A stretch of 56,287 nucleotides of DNA from Saprospiraceae bacterium (GTDB taxonomy: Bacteria; Bacteroidota; Bacteroidia; Chitinophagales; Saprospiraceae). The position numbers and the translations under genes are program-made. Shown in pieces: positions 27,082 to 36,800 of the stretch (the first letter of the stretch is position 1; the number at the start of each line of letters is the position of its first letter). Under the pieces are notes generated by a model. It saw only the letters and a list, made by a program, of their open reading frames with translations, was not told the DNA's origin and did no database searches. The stretch is from positions 1 through 56,287 of the forward strand of contig JAGQWZ010000549.1 in NCBI GenBank assembly GCA_020436835.1, given 5' to 3'.

Positions 27082-28068
27082 ATGATCTTCGAGCAGGTGC
27101 AACATTTCATTTTTCGAAGCTTTCTCATTGTCATTATCCTTTCGGGGTTAACTTGCCAGAAGGAGCAGATGGGTACGATCGACATCCACCCTAAATTTCA
27201 GATCTATGTGGATCGGTTTGTCCAGGAGGCTGCACAACGAGGCCACTTAATTGATTTCTCGGATACCGGGTTGAAAATAGAATTCAGGAATGCCGTTGAT
27301 GTGGAAACAGGAGGTGTGTGCAGAGGTAATCATCATATCGAAATCGAAAAATTCTACTGGGAAGACCTAACCGATGCAGATAAAGAGGGCCTGATCTTTC
27401 ACGAGCTTGGACATTGCGAACTTAACCGAAGGCATCGCAATGATACTCTTCCTAATGGCGAATGGTCCAGCCGAATGCGGGGAAGTCCCATTCCGGAAGA
27501 GCTCTCAGCTGTGATTAACTATTCAGGTGTCAGAAGAGAATATTACATTGACGAACTATTTGATGAAGCCACTCCTGTACCGGATTGGGCGACCTATGCC
27601 CCTGCGTACGGAGAGATTGCTAACCGCCAAAGAGAACAAATATTCTTCACAGATAGCACATTTACCAATTTTAGAAAAAATTTCATTCTAGATAAAGAAG
27701 ACGATTTCGAAATTGAACTGGAAGTGGATATATATCAATCCCTATCTTATGTAGGCATCCAGTTTGGTGGATCAATATTTGAATCCAGTTTCAGAATTGT
27801 TTACACCGGTTATGGAAAAATAATCATCGACAGTGGTAAAAATCTATATGGAACTATGCGGGATATCAGTAATTCTCCGGTGATCAAATCCGGCTTCAAT
27901 AAACTGACTCTGAGAAAAGAGGGTGATCGATTTTTAGTTTATATTAATGAGCAATTTATTTATTGGTATGAAGTGCCTGAATTCTACAGCCGGGTTGTAG
28001 AATCTTTTAAATCCCGCGAGGGTGACCCACAATATCGAAATCTTGTCATTAACAAAATAAATCCCTGA
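27082..28068 (+). CDS. Secreted metzincin-like metallopeptidase with a C-terminal beta domain
   Basis: This 328-residue exported protein has a hydrophobic N-terminus ending in LSGLTC (possible lipidated Cys25, weak lipobox). The motif HELGHCELNRRH at residues 107-118 fits the metzincin zinc site HExxHxxxxxxH exactly (His107, Glu108, His111, His118), and Met132 in SSRMRG can serve as the Met-turn. The usual glycine of the metzincin motif is replaced by asparagine. From about residue 185 the protein resembles LamG or jelly-roll domains (DDFEIELEVDIYQSLSY and GDRFLVYINEQFIYWYEVPEF), possibly carbohydrate-binding. An esterase gene begins two bases downstream, so the pair is probably co-expressed. 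Confidence 0.72.
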   Translation: MIFEQVQHFIFRSFLIVIILSGLTCQKEQMGTIDIHPKFQIYVDRFVQEAAQRGHLIDFSDTGLKIEFRNAVDVETGGVCRGNHHIEIEKFYWEDLTDADKEGLIFHELGHCELNRRHRNDTLPNGEWSSRMRGSPIPEELSAVINYSGVRREYYIDELFDEATPVPDWATYAPAYGEIANRQREQIFFTDSTFTNFRKNFILDKEDDFEIELEVDIYQSLSYVGIQFGGSIFESSFRIVYTGYGKIIIDSGKNLYGTMRDISNSPVIKSGFNKLTLRKEGDRFLVYINEQFIYWYEVPEFYSRVVESFKSREGDPQYRNLVINKINP

Positions 28069-28070
28069 AA

Positions 28071-29267
28071 ATGAATAGAGCTGCCGGCCTGCTTTTGTTA
28101 ACCATTATCCTACTGGGCATCCAGATTTCTTTGTTTGCCCAGGAAAACCTTTGCCAGGGGGCCTACTGGACCGAATTAGAGGCTGAAAAAATGATGCATG
28201 AATTTGCCGGTCAGTGGGACAACAAAGAGCAGTGGGAGAATAGGGCAAGAATGATTCGTGAAGGAATTAAATCAGGAATGGGATGGGACAAATTACCTTC
28301 GGAATATAGTAAAAACCTCAATCCCTTCATCCATAGTCAACGTATCATGGATGGGTATATCGTGGAGAATATCGCTATAGAAAGTTTTCCTGGTTTTTAT
28401 GTGACTGGAAATTTATATCGTCCAACCAATGCCACTGGAAAATTAGCCGGCATTCTCTGTCCACATGGTCATTGGCAGGAACCTCCCGGAAGAATGCGGG
28501 ATGATATGCAAATACGCTGCGCCTTTCTAGCCAGAATGGGGGCGGTAGTCCTTGCCTATGATATGGTTGGCTATGGGGATGCTGATCAGATCGATCACCG
28601 GATGCCCATAGCTCTGGCCCTGCAAACCTGGGGTGGCAAGCGGGCTCTTGACTATCTATTAAGCCGGGACGATGTTGATCCTGAGCGAATAGCTATGACC
28701 GGTGCATCAGGTGGTGGAACGCAAACTTTCGTTTTGACCGCCCTTGATGAAAGGATAAAGGTAAGTGCTCCAATCGTGATGGTTTCCGCTCATTTTTTTG
28801 GTGGTTGTGTTTGTGAAAGTGGCATGCCGATCCACAAAAGTGCCCACCATCAGACCAATAATGTGGAAATCGCAGGTTTGGCGGCACCCCGTCCGATGCT
28901 AATCGTTTCGGATGGGGGTGACTGGACTTGCAATAATCCGGACATCGAAATCCCCTATCTACAGCGTATTTATGACCTATATCAAGCCAAGAGCCAATTG
29001 GATCATGTTCATTTTCCGTTGGAAAGACATGATTATGGCCCCAATAAAAGAGCCGCAGTGTATAATTTTATGGATAATTATCTGGAATTGTCGATCCCAG
29101 CAGTTCTTTACAACCCAAAGGATGGAAAGATGAATGAAGAGTTTGTGACTTTATTATCTACGGAAGAACTGGCAGTCTTCAACAGTCAACATCCCAGGCC
29201 AGATCAGTCTCTGATGGGCAATGAAGCAGTCACCGAGTTTTTCCTTAATCATTTTGCCCAAAAGTGA
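28071..29267 (+). CDS. Secreted alpha/beta-hydrolase, acetyl xylan esterase-like
   Basis: This 398-residue exported hydrolase has a signal peptide (LLLLTIILLGIQISLFAQ). The nucleophile elbow GASGGG places the catalytic serine at 213 (AMTGASGGGTQTFVL). ILCPHGHWQEPPG forms the oxyanion region, and the acid and histidine are probably in LIVSDGGDWTCN and FPLERHDYGPNKR. The sequence resembles the secreted acetyl xylan esterase/dienelactone hydrolase-type enzymes found in polysaccharide-degradation loci of Bacteroidota. It lies two bases after the metzincin-like gene. Deacetylation of a glycan is the best guess; the substrate is not evident. Confidence 0.8.
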   Translation: MNRAAGLLLLTIILLGIQISLFAQENLCQGAYWTELEAEKMMHEFAGQWDNKEQWENRARMIREGIKSGMGWDKLPSEYSKNLNPFIHSQRIMDGYIVENIAIESFPGFYVTGNLYRPTNATGKLAGILCPHGHWQEPPGRMRDDMQIRCAFLARMGAVVLAYDMVGYGDADQIDHRMPIALALQTWGGKRALDYLLSRDDVDPERIAMTGASGGGTQTFVLTALDERIKVSAPIVMVSAHFFGGCVCESGMPIHKSAHHQTNNVEIAGLAAPRPMLIVSDGGDWTCNNPDIEIPYLQRIYDLYQAKSQLDHVHFPLERHDYGPNKRAAVYNFMDNYLELSIPAVLYNPKDGKMNEEFVTLLSTEELAVFNSQHPRPDQSLMGNEAVTEFFLNHFAQK

Positions 29268-29708
29268 TTAAAGACTCATCGCGACCTCTCTAAACGATGT
29301 CATCACTTCATGCTAAATGCAGGCTTAAGAAAGTCAAAGTACAGATCAATCATTTGCAGAAATTAATACTTGCATCCGTTGATGTCAGTCGCGACATTTT
29401 CCCAATTTTGTTCTTTACTGATATTCCAAGTATCCCTGGCATGATAAATCCTGGAGCAACATCCATTTTACCGTAGTTTTCGCCACCGAAGTATCCAGCG
29501 TTATCTGCGAAACTATCATGGAATGGCTGGGTACATACACAAAATAACTCAAGATTTCTTTAGGGCTATTCCTGCATAAAATAAAGACTTCAGTATGCAA
29601 ATTGCACGTTGATGCACCTGTGAAGAAGAATTCTAAATGCGAATATGTGATCAAAGTCTCAAAGCACTTTAAAAATAACCCTTACCTATGTACTAAAATT
29701 TAAACATC
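29268..29708. other. 441-base stretch without a convincing gene
   Basis: Neither strand carries a protein I trust. A 79-codon minus-strand frame (29415-29654) has no recognisable family and unusual composition, and I treat it as doubtful. The last 40 bases before the thioredoxin ATG are AT-rich and should hold its promoter, but the nearest -7-like string is one base out of register. GTCGCGAC, a small palindrome near 29388, is the only other feature. Confidence 0.5.
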
Positions 29709-30089
29709 ATGGCGACAGTAAAGCTGACTACAGAAAAATTTAAAACAGATATCTTTGATTATACCACGGAGAAAGAGTGGAAATATAAAGGTGAATTACC
29801 GGCAATAATCGACTTTTATGCGGATTGGTGCGGACCTTGTAAAATGGTAGCACCAATTTTAGAGGAATTAACCGAAGAGTACAAGGAAAAATTGATCATC
29901 TACAAAGTTGACACAGAAGTCGAACAAGAACTGGCAGCTGTATTTAGGATCATGAGTATTCCTTCTATCTTGTTTATCCCAGCCGACGGACAGCCAATGA
30001 TGCAAAAGGGGGCATTACCTAAACAAATTCTTAAACAGATTATTGATGAAGAATTAGTAAAAGACACCGTGCAGGTAACCGTTAAATAA
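29709..30089 (+). CDS. Thioredoxin
   Basis: This 126-residue cytoplasmic thiol-disulfide reductase has the active site DWCGPC with Cys41 and Cys44, followed by KMVAPILEEL. The cis-proline loop MSIPSILF comes next, then KGALPKQILKQIIDEEL. Length and sequence fit a TrxA-like thioredoxin with a slightly extended N-terminus, as in many Bacteroidota. No signal peptide is present. The gene stands alone, between a 441-base gap and a strong intrinsic terminator, so it is probably monocistronic. Confidence 0.93.
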   Translation: MATVKLTTEKFKTDIFDYTTEKEWKYKGELPAIIDFYADWCGPCKMVAPILEELTEEYKEKLIIYKVDTEVEQELAAVFRIMSIPSILFIPADGQPMMQKGALPKQILKQIIDEELVKDTVQVTVK

Positions 30090-30127
30090 ACCAACTATCG
30101 ATAAAATACAGCTATTTAATAAATCTG

Positions 30128-30157
30128 AGTGGAACATTCTTGTTCCACTTTTTTTTT
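30128..30157 (+). terminator. Intrinsic terminator of the thioredoxin gene
   Basis: A perfect 8-base stem, AGTGGAAC (30128-30135) with GTTCCACT (30142-30149), closes a 6-base loop and runs directly into a tract of nine T residues (30149-30157). It lies 38 bases after the thioredoxin stop. There is no T tract on the other strand, so it acts on plus-strand transcription. Confidence 0.93.
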
Positions 30158-30161
30158 GCAA

Positions 30162-30602
30162 TTAATTATTTCTAAGGTCATAATTAAAGATTACTGCTAG
30201 ATCCTTGTCCTCCCTACCTCCTGCCGCAGCAAAAGCAATTCTTGCAGCCGTATTATTCACATGAGTTGCAATCCATGCCTCCTTAAGACCTATGCTTGCA
30301 CCGTACTGACAGAGAAAGGACACCAGATTCCTGGCGACACCTTTGTTTTGAAACTCTTCCAACACAGCAACTTCATTAATAAAAAGCATGGCTTCCTTAT
30401 CCGGGTGTATATAATGAAAAGCAGAGGCCATTGCGATCACTTTTTCCTGGACCAAAGCGAGGGCCATATGATGCCTGGGATCATTAAAGAATTCTTCAGC
30501 GCACGTAAGCTTTATCTCATTATCAAATAATTGATCCTCCGTTTCTCTCAGAAGGTCTATATCATCTAAATCTGCCATTCTATATGTCACTCTCTCAGAC
30601 AT
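30162..30602 (-). CDS. GNAT family N-acetyltransferase
   Basis: This 146-residue acetyltransferase has ALALVQEKVIAMASAFHYIH as the central strands, LFINEVAVLEEFQNKGVARNL carrying the acetyl-CoA loop QNKGVA, and EAWIATHVNNTAARIAFAAAGG with the C-terminal Asn/Arg positions typical of GNAT enzymes that modify amino groups of small molecules such as aminoglycosides. The real substrate is unknown. It is a single gene on the minus strand, ending just beyond the terminator of thioredoxin. Confidence 0.85.
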   Translation of the reverse strand: MSERVTYRMADLDDIDLLRETEDQLFDNEIKLTCAEEFFNDPRHHMALALVQEKVIAMASAFHYIHPDKEAMLFINEVAVLEEFQNKGVARNLVSFLCQYGASIGLKEAWIATHVNNTAARIAFAAAGGREDKDLAVIFNYDLRNN

Positions 30603-30709
30603 TTGACTAAATTTATTCCTTTGAAATTTCGCAACACAATCACTAATTGATACGATTATTAAACTCCCAATTAATCAATATTAAAATTAAGGCAATCAAA
30701 TATCAGCCA

Positions 30710-31807
30710 TTACCTTGCCTTCAATATAAATTTTCCCCGGATTGTATTGAAAGAATCGTTTTCCTTCCTTCCGGTAAAAATCATTGAAAATGCCTGGCCG
30801 TCTTCACTCAACCATTTATTCGCGAAATTCCAATAAAAAGTATTTAAGGGAATATGCCCTTTCCCCCATTCTTTGTCATAGTAGACTGTAGTCCAGGGGC
30901 CCCATGGTTGAGATGCATCAAAAATAGCCAGATTGCCACGATGAGTTTCAGTATGTTCGGTGGTCAGCAAGTATCTGCCAACACCGGCATTATAGCTTAC
31001 ATTTATACACCAGCCTACACCGTCACTATTTTCGAATACCGGCTTTCTTTCTTTGATTTCCCGGGTCCAAAATATTTCACCGTTCTTAATGCCGCCGTAG
31101 AATAAATAGGCATTTCTGTTTAGAATATCTCCTTTCGGTACGCGTACCAGATCAATTATTCCAGGCTTTTGACAGTTTAGCCAATCCACCTTATCTTCAT
31201 AATCGTCGGGACCTTCATAGCTCTGGAACCGGATCAAATAGCTGTAAACAAAATCATCAGGCGCACCTTCGTAATTTTTTCCATAATTGCAGAAAGTGGG
31301 CATCATCACCCCATCTTTCCGAAAGAAAGACCATTCGCAAAATTGCCAACTTCTACCATGGTCTGTTGAATAGGCGATTTTAACCTCCCCAAAGGGGTCA
31401 TTCTTAGTTTCTAACATGCCAACCCACATATATAATATTCCATCAACGCAGAGTATTCCATAACTTTTACCAATAACCTCATGTTGCTCCTCACCTTCAT
31501 GACCACCCCAGATATTAAGAGCCTTGAAATCGTACCAGTTATTTTCAATTCTGGCAACGCCGATGCTGTTTCGTCCAACACGATTAGTGCCGCCAAATCC
31601 TCCCCCATCTCCCCAAACTGTATATTGATGGTCATCATCCGCCCAGGTGACCGGCCAGTTGTCGCTGCCCGTAGCCAGTCGTAAATGGGTTTCCCATTCG
31701 AACTGAATTTCGTCAACAACCATACTGGGTGGGTATGGGCTGGACTGAGCCTGCATAAGACTTTGGCTAAACACAAAGCTAAACACTGAAATAAGGAGTT
31801 TCTTCAT
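30710..31807 (-). CDS. Secreted DUF4185-like propeller protein
   Basis: This is a predicted 365-residue exported protein. The frame is open to 31828 from a TTG, but the ATG at 31807 gives a normal signal peptide (KKLLISVFSFVFSQSLMQAQ), so I prefer it. The body has repeated beta-strand motifs with aromatic and glycine residues, including SDNWPVTWADDDHQYTVWGD, GDGGGFGGTNRVGRNSIGVA and AYSTDHGRSWQFCEW, similar to five-bladed propeller glycosidase-like proteins of the DUF4185 type. Catalytic residues are not identifiable to me. It lies 54 bases after an acetyltransferase gene and may belong to the same minus-strand unit. Confidence 0.6.
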   Translation of the reverse strand: MKKLLISVFSFVFSQSLMQAQSSPYPPSMVVDEIQFEWETHLRLATGSDNWPVTWADDDHQYTVWGDGGGFGGTNRVGRNSIGVARIENNWYDFKALNIWGGHEGEEQHEVIGKSYGILCVDGILYMWVGMLETKNDPFGEVKIAYSTDHGRSWQFCEWSFFRKDGVMMPTFCNYGKNYEGAPDDFVYSYLIRFQSYEGPDDYEDKVDWLNCQKPGIIDLVRVPKGDILNRNAYLFYGGIKNGEIFWTREIKERKPVFENSDGVGWCINVSYNAGVGRYLLTTEHTETHRGNLAIFDASQPWGPWTTVYYDKEWGKGHIPLNTFYWNFANKWLSEDGQAFSMIFTGRKENDSFNTIRGKFILKAR

Positions 31808-31861
31808 CTCTTGATTTAATAAATTCAATCCTGAACCAGGTAAAGACAGAAGATTTCTGAT

Positions 31862-32704
31862 CTAAACTACCCAATTATCGAAACTGGCTACCATGGATTC
31901 TGCTTTCTTTTTATAACCAATTTTCTGGTAAATATGGTTAGAGACTTTATTCGTCAAATCCGTATATAAGGTACAAAACTTGTATTTCTGTAGCATCATC
32001 CTGGAAAGTTCATATACACAGGCAGTAGCATATCCTTTGCCCCGAAACAAAGAGGGAGTATAAACCAAATTGATTGCAATTCCGTTTTCCGAGGGTCTTG
32101 CCGTTCTGGCCATCGAAACCGATTCCTGATCGTACCAAAAAAAGAGACTCTCTTCCTTTATGCTTTTTGTCACAAAATCAACTGCCGGATCCTGGGTAAA
32201 CTCAAGGTCAATTTCGAGGGAGAATTGTTTAACCCATTCCGAAAGGAGTTCAATATCTGCCGGACGGGCTCTTACCAGCCTTCCTTTCACAGAAGGAGCT
32301 TTCCCTAAAGATTCCAATTTATAAATCCCCTGATGCATCTCCACTATGCTAGCTATTTCCAATTTTTCTTTCACTGCCTGGGTGAATGCGCGTACTAAGT
32401 CTGAGGATCCTATGACTCCATCGATACGAAGTTCCTCCTTTAACAAAAAGTCGAGCAATATGGTAGCTTTGTCTTTTTCACCAACCAGAACGAGATTTCT
32501 GCCTGTTCTTATGCCCACTAATTTTAGGTAAGTTCCTACTTTTAATGAAATCATTATATCGAGGGGCCTCGAAGGTTCCTGCCGGGCTCTCTCTAAAATA
32601 CCAAGTGGTAAATTATTCTCTGCTTCATCCTTCATTAGAAATGACTTTACCAGTGAATAATATTCCTCAATATCATCGTGATTTTTTAAAGCAATTATGC
32701 TCAA
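31862..32704 (-). CDS. GNAT family N-acetyltransferase (two-part)
   Basis: This 280-residue protein's C-terminal half is a GNAT domain: GIAINLVYTPSLFRGKGYAT with the acetyl-CoA-binding loop RGKGYA, then CTLYTDLTNKVSNHIYQKIG and a terminal YKKKAE. The N-terminal 150 residues form a second, diverged GNAT-like or FR47-type domain. The only start after the upstream in-frame stop is the TTG at 32704. It follows the hydrolase gene on the same strand by 12 bases. The substrate is unknown. Confidence 0.78.
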   Translation of the reverse strand: MSIIALKNHDDIEEYYSLVKSFLMKDEAENNLPLGILERARQEPSRPLDIMISLKVGTYLKLVGIRTGRNLVLVGEKDKATILLDFLLKEELRIDGVIGSSDLVRAFTQAVKEKLEIASIVEMHQGIYKLESLGKAPSVKGRLVRARPADIELLSEWVKQFSLEIDLEFTQDPAVDFVTKSIKEESLFFWYDQESVSMARTARPSENGIAINLVYTPSLFRGKGYATACVYELSRMMLQKYKFCTLYTDLTNKVSNHIYQKIGYKKKAESMVASFDNWVV

Positions 32705-32716
32705 TTAAATAAGTAT

Positions 32717-33661
32717 TTATTTTGTCCTCTTAAACTCCTTCTTAAACCAATTTACAATAAAATCGAACCGTTCTTCGGTTATTGCATGACCTCCCTTATA
32801 ATCCTGCCAAAAGATATTGGATTCACATCCATATTCGCTGTATACTTTTTTTGCTCCTTCAAAAAGATCTCCGGCATCTCTCGAATACTTATCATTAGTT
32901 CCGGAAAGAAGTAACAGTTTGCGGGGTGCAATTCCTTTTACCAAATCATCAATATCATATTCTTTATAAAATCCGGGTATAACTTCTGCCAGCTCGATAC
33001 CTGTTTCATTATCTAATTTATTCCGGTAACTACACGCCGCTCCACTTGAACAACTGAACTGAATCCTTTCATCGAAAGGAGAGTGAAAAAGAACTGTATT
33101 TCCACCGTATGAATGACCAAGTATTCCAATCCGATCTGCACTTATCCCTTGAACCCCTTCCAAAAGGCTAATGCCGATTGACGAATCTTCGATGACCTTC
33201 TTCATCAACAATTCTCCCTTAAGCAATCGGTAACACATTTCATTGTAATGTTGAAGATGATCATCTTCGGAATCAAATGCCGGCATGATGCCAGTCATAT
33301 TCCTCCTGCGATCTTCAAAACAAATAGAATCAGGAGCCAATGTAATGATACCTTGCCTGGCTAACGCGGGACAAAAAGCCTGCAAAGGATCTCCGGCAAT
33401 CCCAGCCACTTCGCTCTTTCCAAGGTGCCTCTCACCGTGGTGCTGATGATGCACCAAAATTCCCCCAACAGGCATTGCGATTTCGGGAAGAAACAAAAAA
33501 GCCCTGATCTCATCATCTTCACTCCCACGATAACGGATCAGTTGACGGTGATAATAGTCCGATCTTTCCACTTCCAATACTTCATATTGAACCCGATCCA
33601 GGTAGATTTTGATTCCCAGAAACTCCTGGATTGCCTTTGTTTTACTATTCATGATTGACAT
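32717..33661 (-). CDS. Alpha/beta-hydrolase, dienelactone hydrolase-like
   Basis: This 314-residue cytoplasmic hydrolase has the nucleophile elbow ILGHSYGGN with Ser184. PVGGILVHHQHHGERHLGKS is the oxyanion-loop region, LLLLSGTNDKYSRDAG contains the probable acid, and YKGGHAITEERFDFI holds the catalytic histidine. There is no signal peptide. The ATG at 33661 and one three codons later are equally possible starts. It is the first gene of a minus-strand group (hydrolase, GNAT, DUF4185-like) and is divergent from the TPR-CHAT gene. The ester or lactone substrate cannot be named. Confidence 0.78.
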   Translation of the reverse strand: MSIMNSKTKAIQEFLGIKIYLDRVQYEVLEVERSDYYHRQLIRYRGSEDDEIRAFLFLPEIAMPVGGILVHHQHHGERHLGKSEVAGIAGDPLQAFCPALARQGIITLAPDSICFEDRRRNMTGIMPAFDSEDDHLQHYNEMCYRLLKGELLMKKVIEDSSIGISLLEGVQGISADRIGILGHSYGGNTVLFHSPFDERIQFSCSSGAACSYRNKLDNETGIELAEVIPGFYKEYDIDDLVKGIAPRKLLLLSGTNDKYSRDAGDLFEGAKKVYSEYGCESNIFWQDYKGGHAITEERFDFIVNWFKKEFKRTK

Positions 33662-33721
33662 TCAAGACTAAATTAATATTTCCCAAAACACTTTCACCCG
33701 GTTGAATCATACTGATGCAAA

Positions 33722-33750
33722 TGCCAGATTTAAAGACTTAATGTCTGGCA
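33722..33750. promoter_or_regulatory. Inverted repeat in the divergent hydrolase/TPR-CHAT promoter region
   Basis: TGCCAGA (33722-33728) is repeated inverted as TCTGGCA (33744-33750) around a 15-base centre, 60 to 102 bases from the two divergent gene starts. A regulator-binding site or a weak hairpin are both possible. No T tract follows. Confidence 0.3.
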
Positions 33751-33819
33751 GGATATGAATACCCGCTTAATCCAAAATGTAGCCAAATCGAATTGAGAGT
33801 ACATCCAGTTTATTATTTA

Positions 33820-33827
33820 TAACTTGG
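33820..33827 (+). promoter_or_regulatory. Possible -7 promoter element of the TPR-CHAT gene
   Basis: TAACTTGG is one base off TAnnTTTG and ends five bases before the GTG at 33833. It contains the TTG at 33824, which would otherwise be read as a start codon. The spacing matches mfd and the 26101 gene, supporting GTG 33833 and a nearly leaderless message. Confidence 0.35.
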
Positions 33828-33832
33828 CAAAT

Positions 33833-36800
33833 GTGAACAACCACCGGTATAACTTGAAAAAGTTGATTCTTCGGCAGTATATATATTGTTATCTCTTACC
33901 ACTCAATTTATTTTTGTGGGTCGTGCCCTCATTCAGTCAGGATATGGCAACCGAATTTATTAAAACAGCGACGATCTACCGGGACAGTAGTCAGTGGGAT
34001 AGTGCCATAACCTACTTTGAGAAGGCAATTCGGATGTATGAAGAAAAGAATTTGTGGAGAAAAAAATTCGAAACTCAAGCGGAGCTCAGTTATACGCGGA
34101 TTTCTGCGCTGCAATACGAGCAAGCCCAAATTGAACTTCGTGAATTGATTCCGGAGGCGAAAAAAAGACTTACAATTCGTGACACATCGGTTGCTCATCT
34201 GCTGGATGTGGAGGGCAAACTTTACAACGAAACCGGAGCTTATAGTGAAGGCAAAATGAGCTTGCTGGAAAGCCTGGATATAAAAGAAGCATTAAAAGCC
34301 CGCTCTGAAGATATTTCTAGAACACTCTATGAATTAGGTAATACTTACCGGGAAATGGGTGAACTCGATCTGGCAATGGAGACCTACAAGAAAGATCTTG
34401 ATATTCGGAAAGAACTGTACGGGGACAAAAATATCCATACCGTCACAGTTTATAATAACATCGCCATAATTCTCAAAAACACCGGCCGGTTTAGTGAGGC
34501 GCTCGAGGTCTATCTCAGCTGTGATTCTATCTTGCGGGATCTATACGGTAATGACAGTCAGCGTAGGGCTGCCGGTCTGAATGGCATAGCTATCATCTAT
34601 GCTCAAACCGGGAAATATCCGGAAGCATTGAAGTATTTTAATCAGCTCCTGACCATCGATAGGAGTACCCTTGGAGAAAACCACCCATACCTCGCCAAGA
34701 CCTATTCAAACCTGGGCATATTACATGAGTTGATGGGCGACTATAAGTCGGCAGAAGATCTGCATAAAAAAGCACTTGCTATCAAGCTCCAGTCTTTTGA
34801 ACCCGACAATCCCAATCTCATCAGCGACTATAAGGGATTGAGCATCATCATGTCCCACATCGGCGATGTAGATCAGGCCCTATTGTATCAGAGACAGGTA
34901 CTGCAAATGGAACAGGCAGCTTACAGTAAAAATGATCCGAGAATTGCCACCACCTACAATATGATGGCAGCATCTCTTGAAAGTAAAGGAGATTATGAAA
35001 GCGCCTGGCAAAACCTCAAAAAAGCAGAAGAGATTTTCCTAAACAACGGCAGGGATTTTATTGAATTAGGACCCGTTTATCATACGATGGCGTCGAACCT
35101 GGAAACCCAGGGGAAATATAAAGAGGCTTTGAACTATGCAGGGAAAGCGTTAAAGATAAATCTGCAGGCAGGCAAGCAACATCCGCATGTGGCGGGCAAC
35201 CATGTGTTAATTGGCACCATATTTTTGGATCAGGGTTTAATTGACTCGGCACAGCACCATTTTCAAATTGCATTGGAAATTGACCGGAAAGTGTTTGGCG
35301 ATAAACACCTCGAAGTCGCAAGAAATTATGGGCTTATTTCAGATGCTTTTTTCACTATGGACAGCTTTGCCAAAGCCATGGAAAATATTCAACTGGCAAT
35401 AGGTTCAGCCACGCACGGATACAATCATAAAGATGATACCAGCAATCCCAACCCGGAGCAAACACTGATACCCAATACGGTAGCTTCTCTCCTGGGCGCC
35501 AAGGGAAAAATATTAAATTATTACGCAACAGAAAAGGACGACCTGGAGCTACTCCGTACCGCCATGTCCACCTTTGATGCCGCCGCGACTATGATTGACG
35601 CGGCTCAATTCAGTTACAAGGCGCAGGGATCGGTATTGGCGCTGAGGGAGGAACTAGATCCTGTTTTTGAAGAAGCCATTGATGTTGCTTACACCCTATA
35701 CCATAAAACCGGCGACCGGAATTATCTGAAAAAAGCATTTGAGTTTTCCGAAAAAAATAAAGCGGCTTTACTGGTATCGGCGATTAATGAATCAAGGGCA
35801 AAAACATTCGCCGGAATACCGGACTCTCTTCTAAGTAAAGAGAATGAACTTGAAAGAGACTTGACTTATCATGAACAATTATTGAAAGAAGAAAGGAGTG
35901 CTACAACTCCTGATGTCAATCTCATTGAAAAATTACAGACGAGCATTTTCGATCTGCAATCAAAATATAACCGTCTTATTGAGGACTTTAATAAAAACTA
36001 TCCTCGCTATTATCGCCTTAAATACAATACCAAAATTTCATTGGATGAAGTCGAAATTCGATTTCAAGAAATGGGCGAAATTCTATTAGAATTCTACTTA
36101 GGTAAAGAATACCTGTACATTTTCACAATTGGTAAAAATCAGGAAGATTTACACCGGATATCCATACCGGCAGATTTTCTTTTTATGATAGAGAAATTAA
36201 AAACCGCATTAAGTTCGAATGAGAGTACGATAGATTCTTTCGCAAAGGTCAGTTATGATTTGTATCAATATCTCATTAAACCAGTTGAATCCGTACTGGA
36301 TAATAAAAAAATTACGATTGTTCCGGATGGTGAGCTGGGATATATTCCTTTTGAAGTATTGATCAGTGAATTGCCGGATAGTCCGGGGCATGAATTGGCC
36401 TATCTGATAAAAAAGCATTCTATTTCCTATGCTTTCTCCGCCACCTATCTGGTGGAACAATCTGAAAAATCAGCGGCCGATTCCAAACTTGGTTATTTGG
36501 CGTTTGCTCCAAATTTTAACAGTAGAAACGATACCGGGGATCCTCTAAATCCTAATCTTCTCGCAACGCGTGAAGTGGTAAGAGGATCACTGGCTGAATT
36601 ACCGGGAGCTCTGAAGGAAGTAGAATCACTATCAAAATACTTTAATGGTACTTTCCTTCAGAACGAGAAAGCCAATGAGTCCAATTTTAAAAGAATGGCC
36701 CACGATTTTGCGATCATTCATTTAGCCACTCATGCTATTATTGATGAAGTTAATCCCCTTAATTCCCGGCTACTTTTCACCATCGAGGGCGATACTACAA

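Noticed and set aside
29415..29654. 79-codon minus-strand open frame in the largest gene-free gap
   Set aside because: No family resemblance, unusual composition, no promoter or neighbour support; most likely chance.
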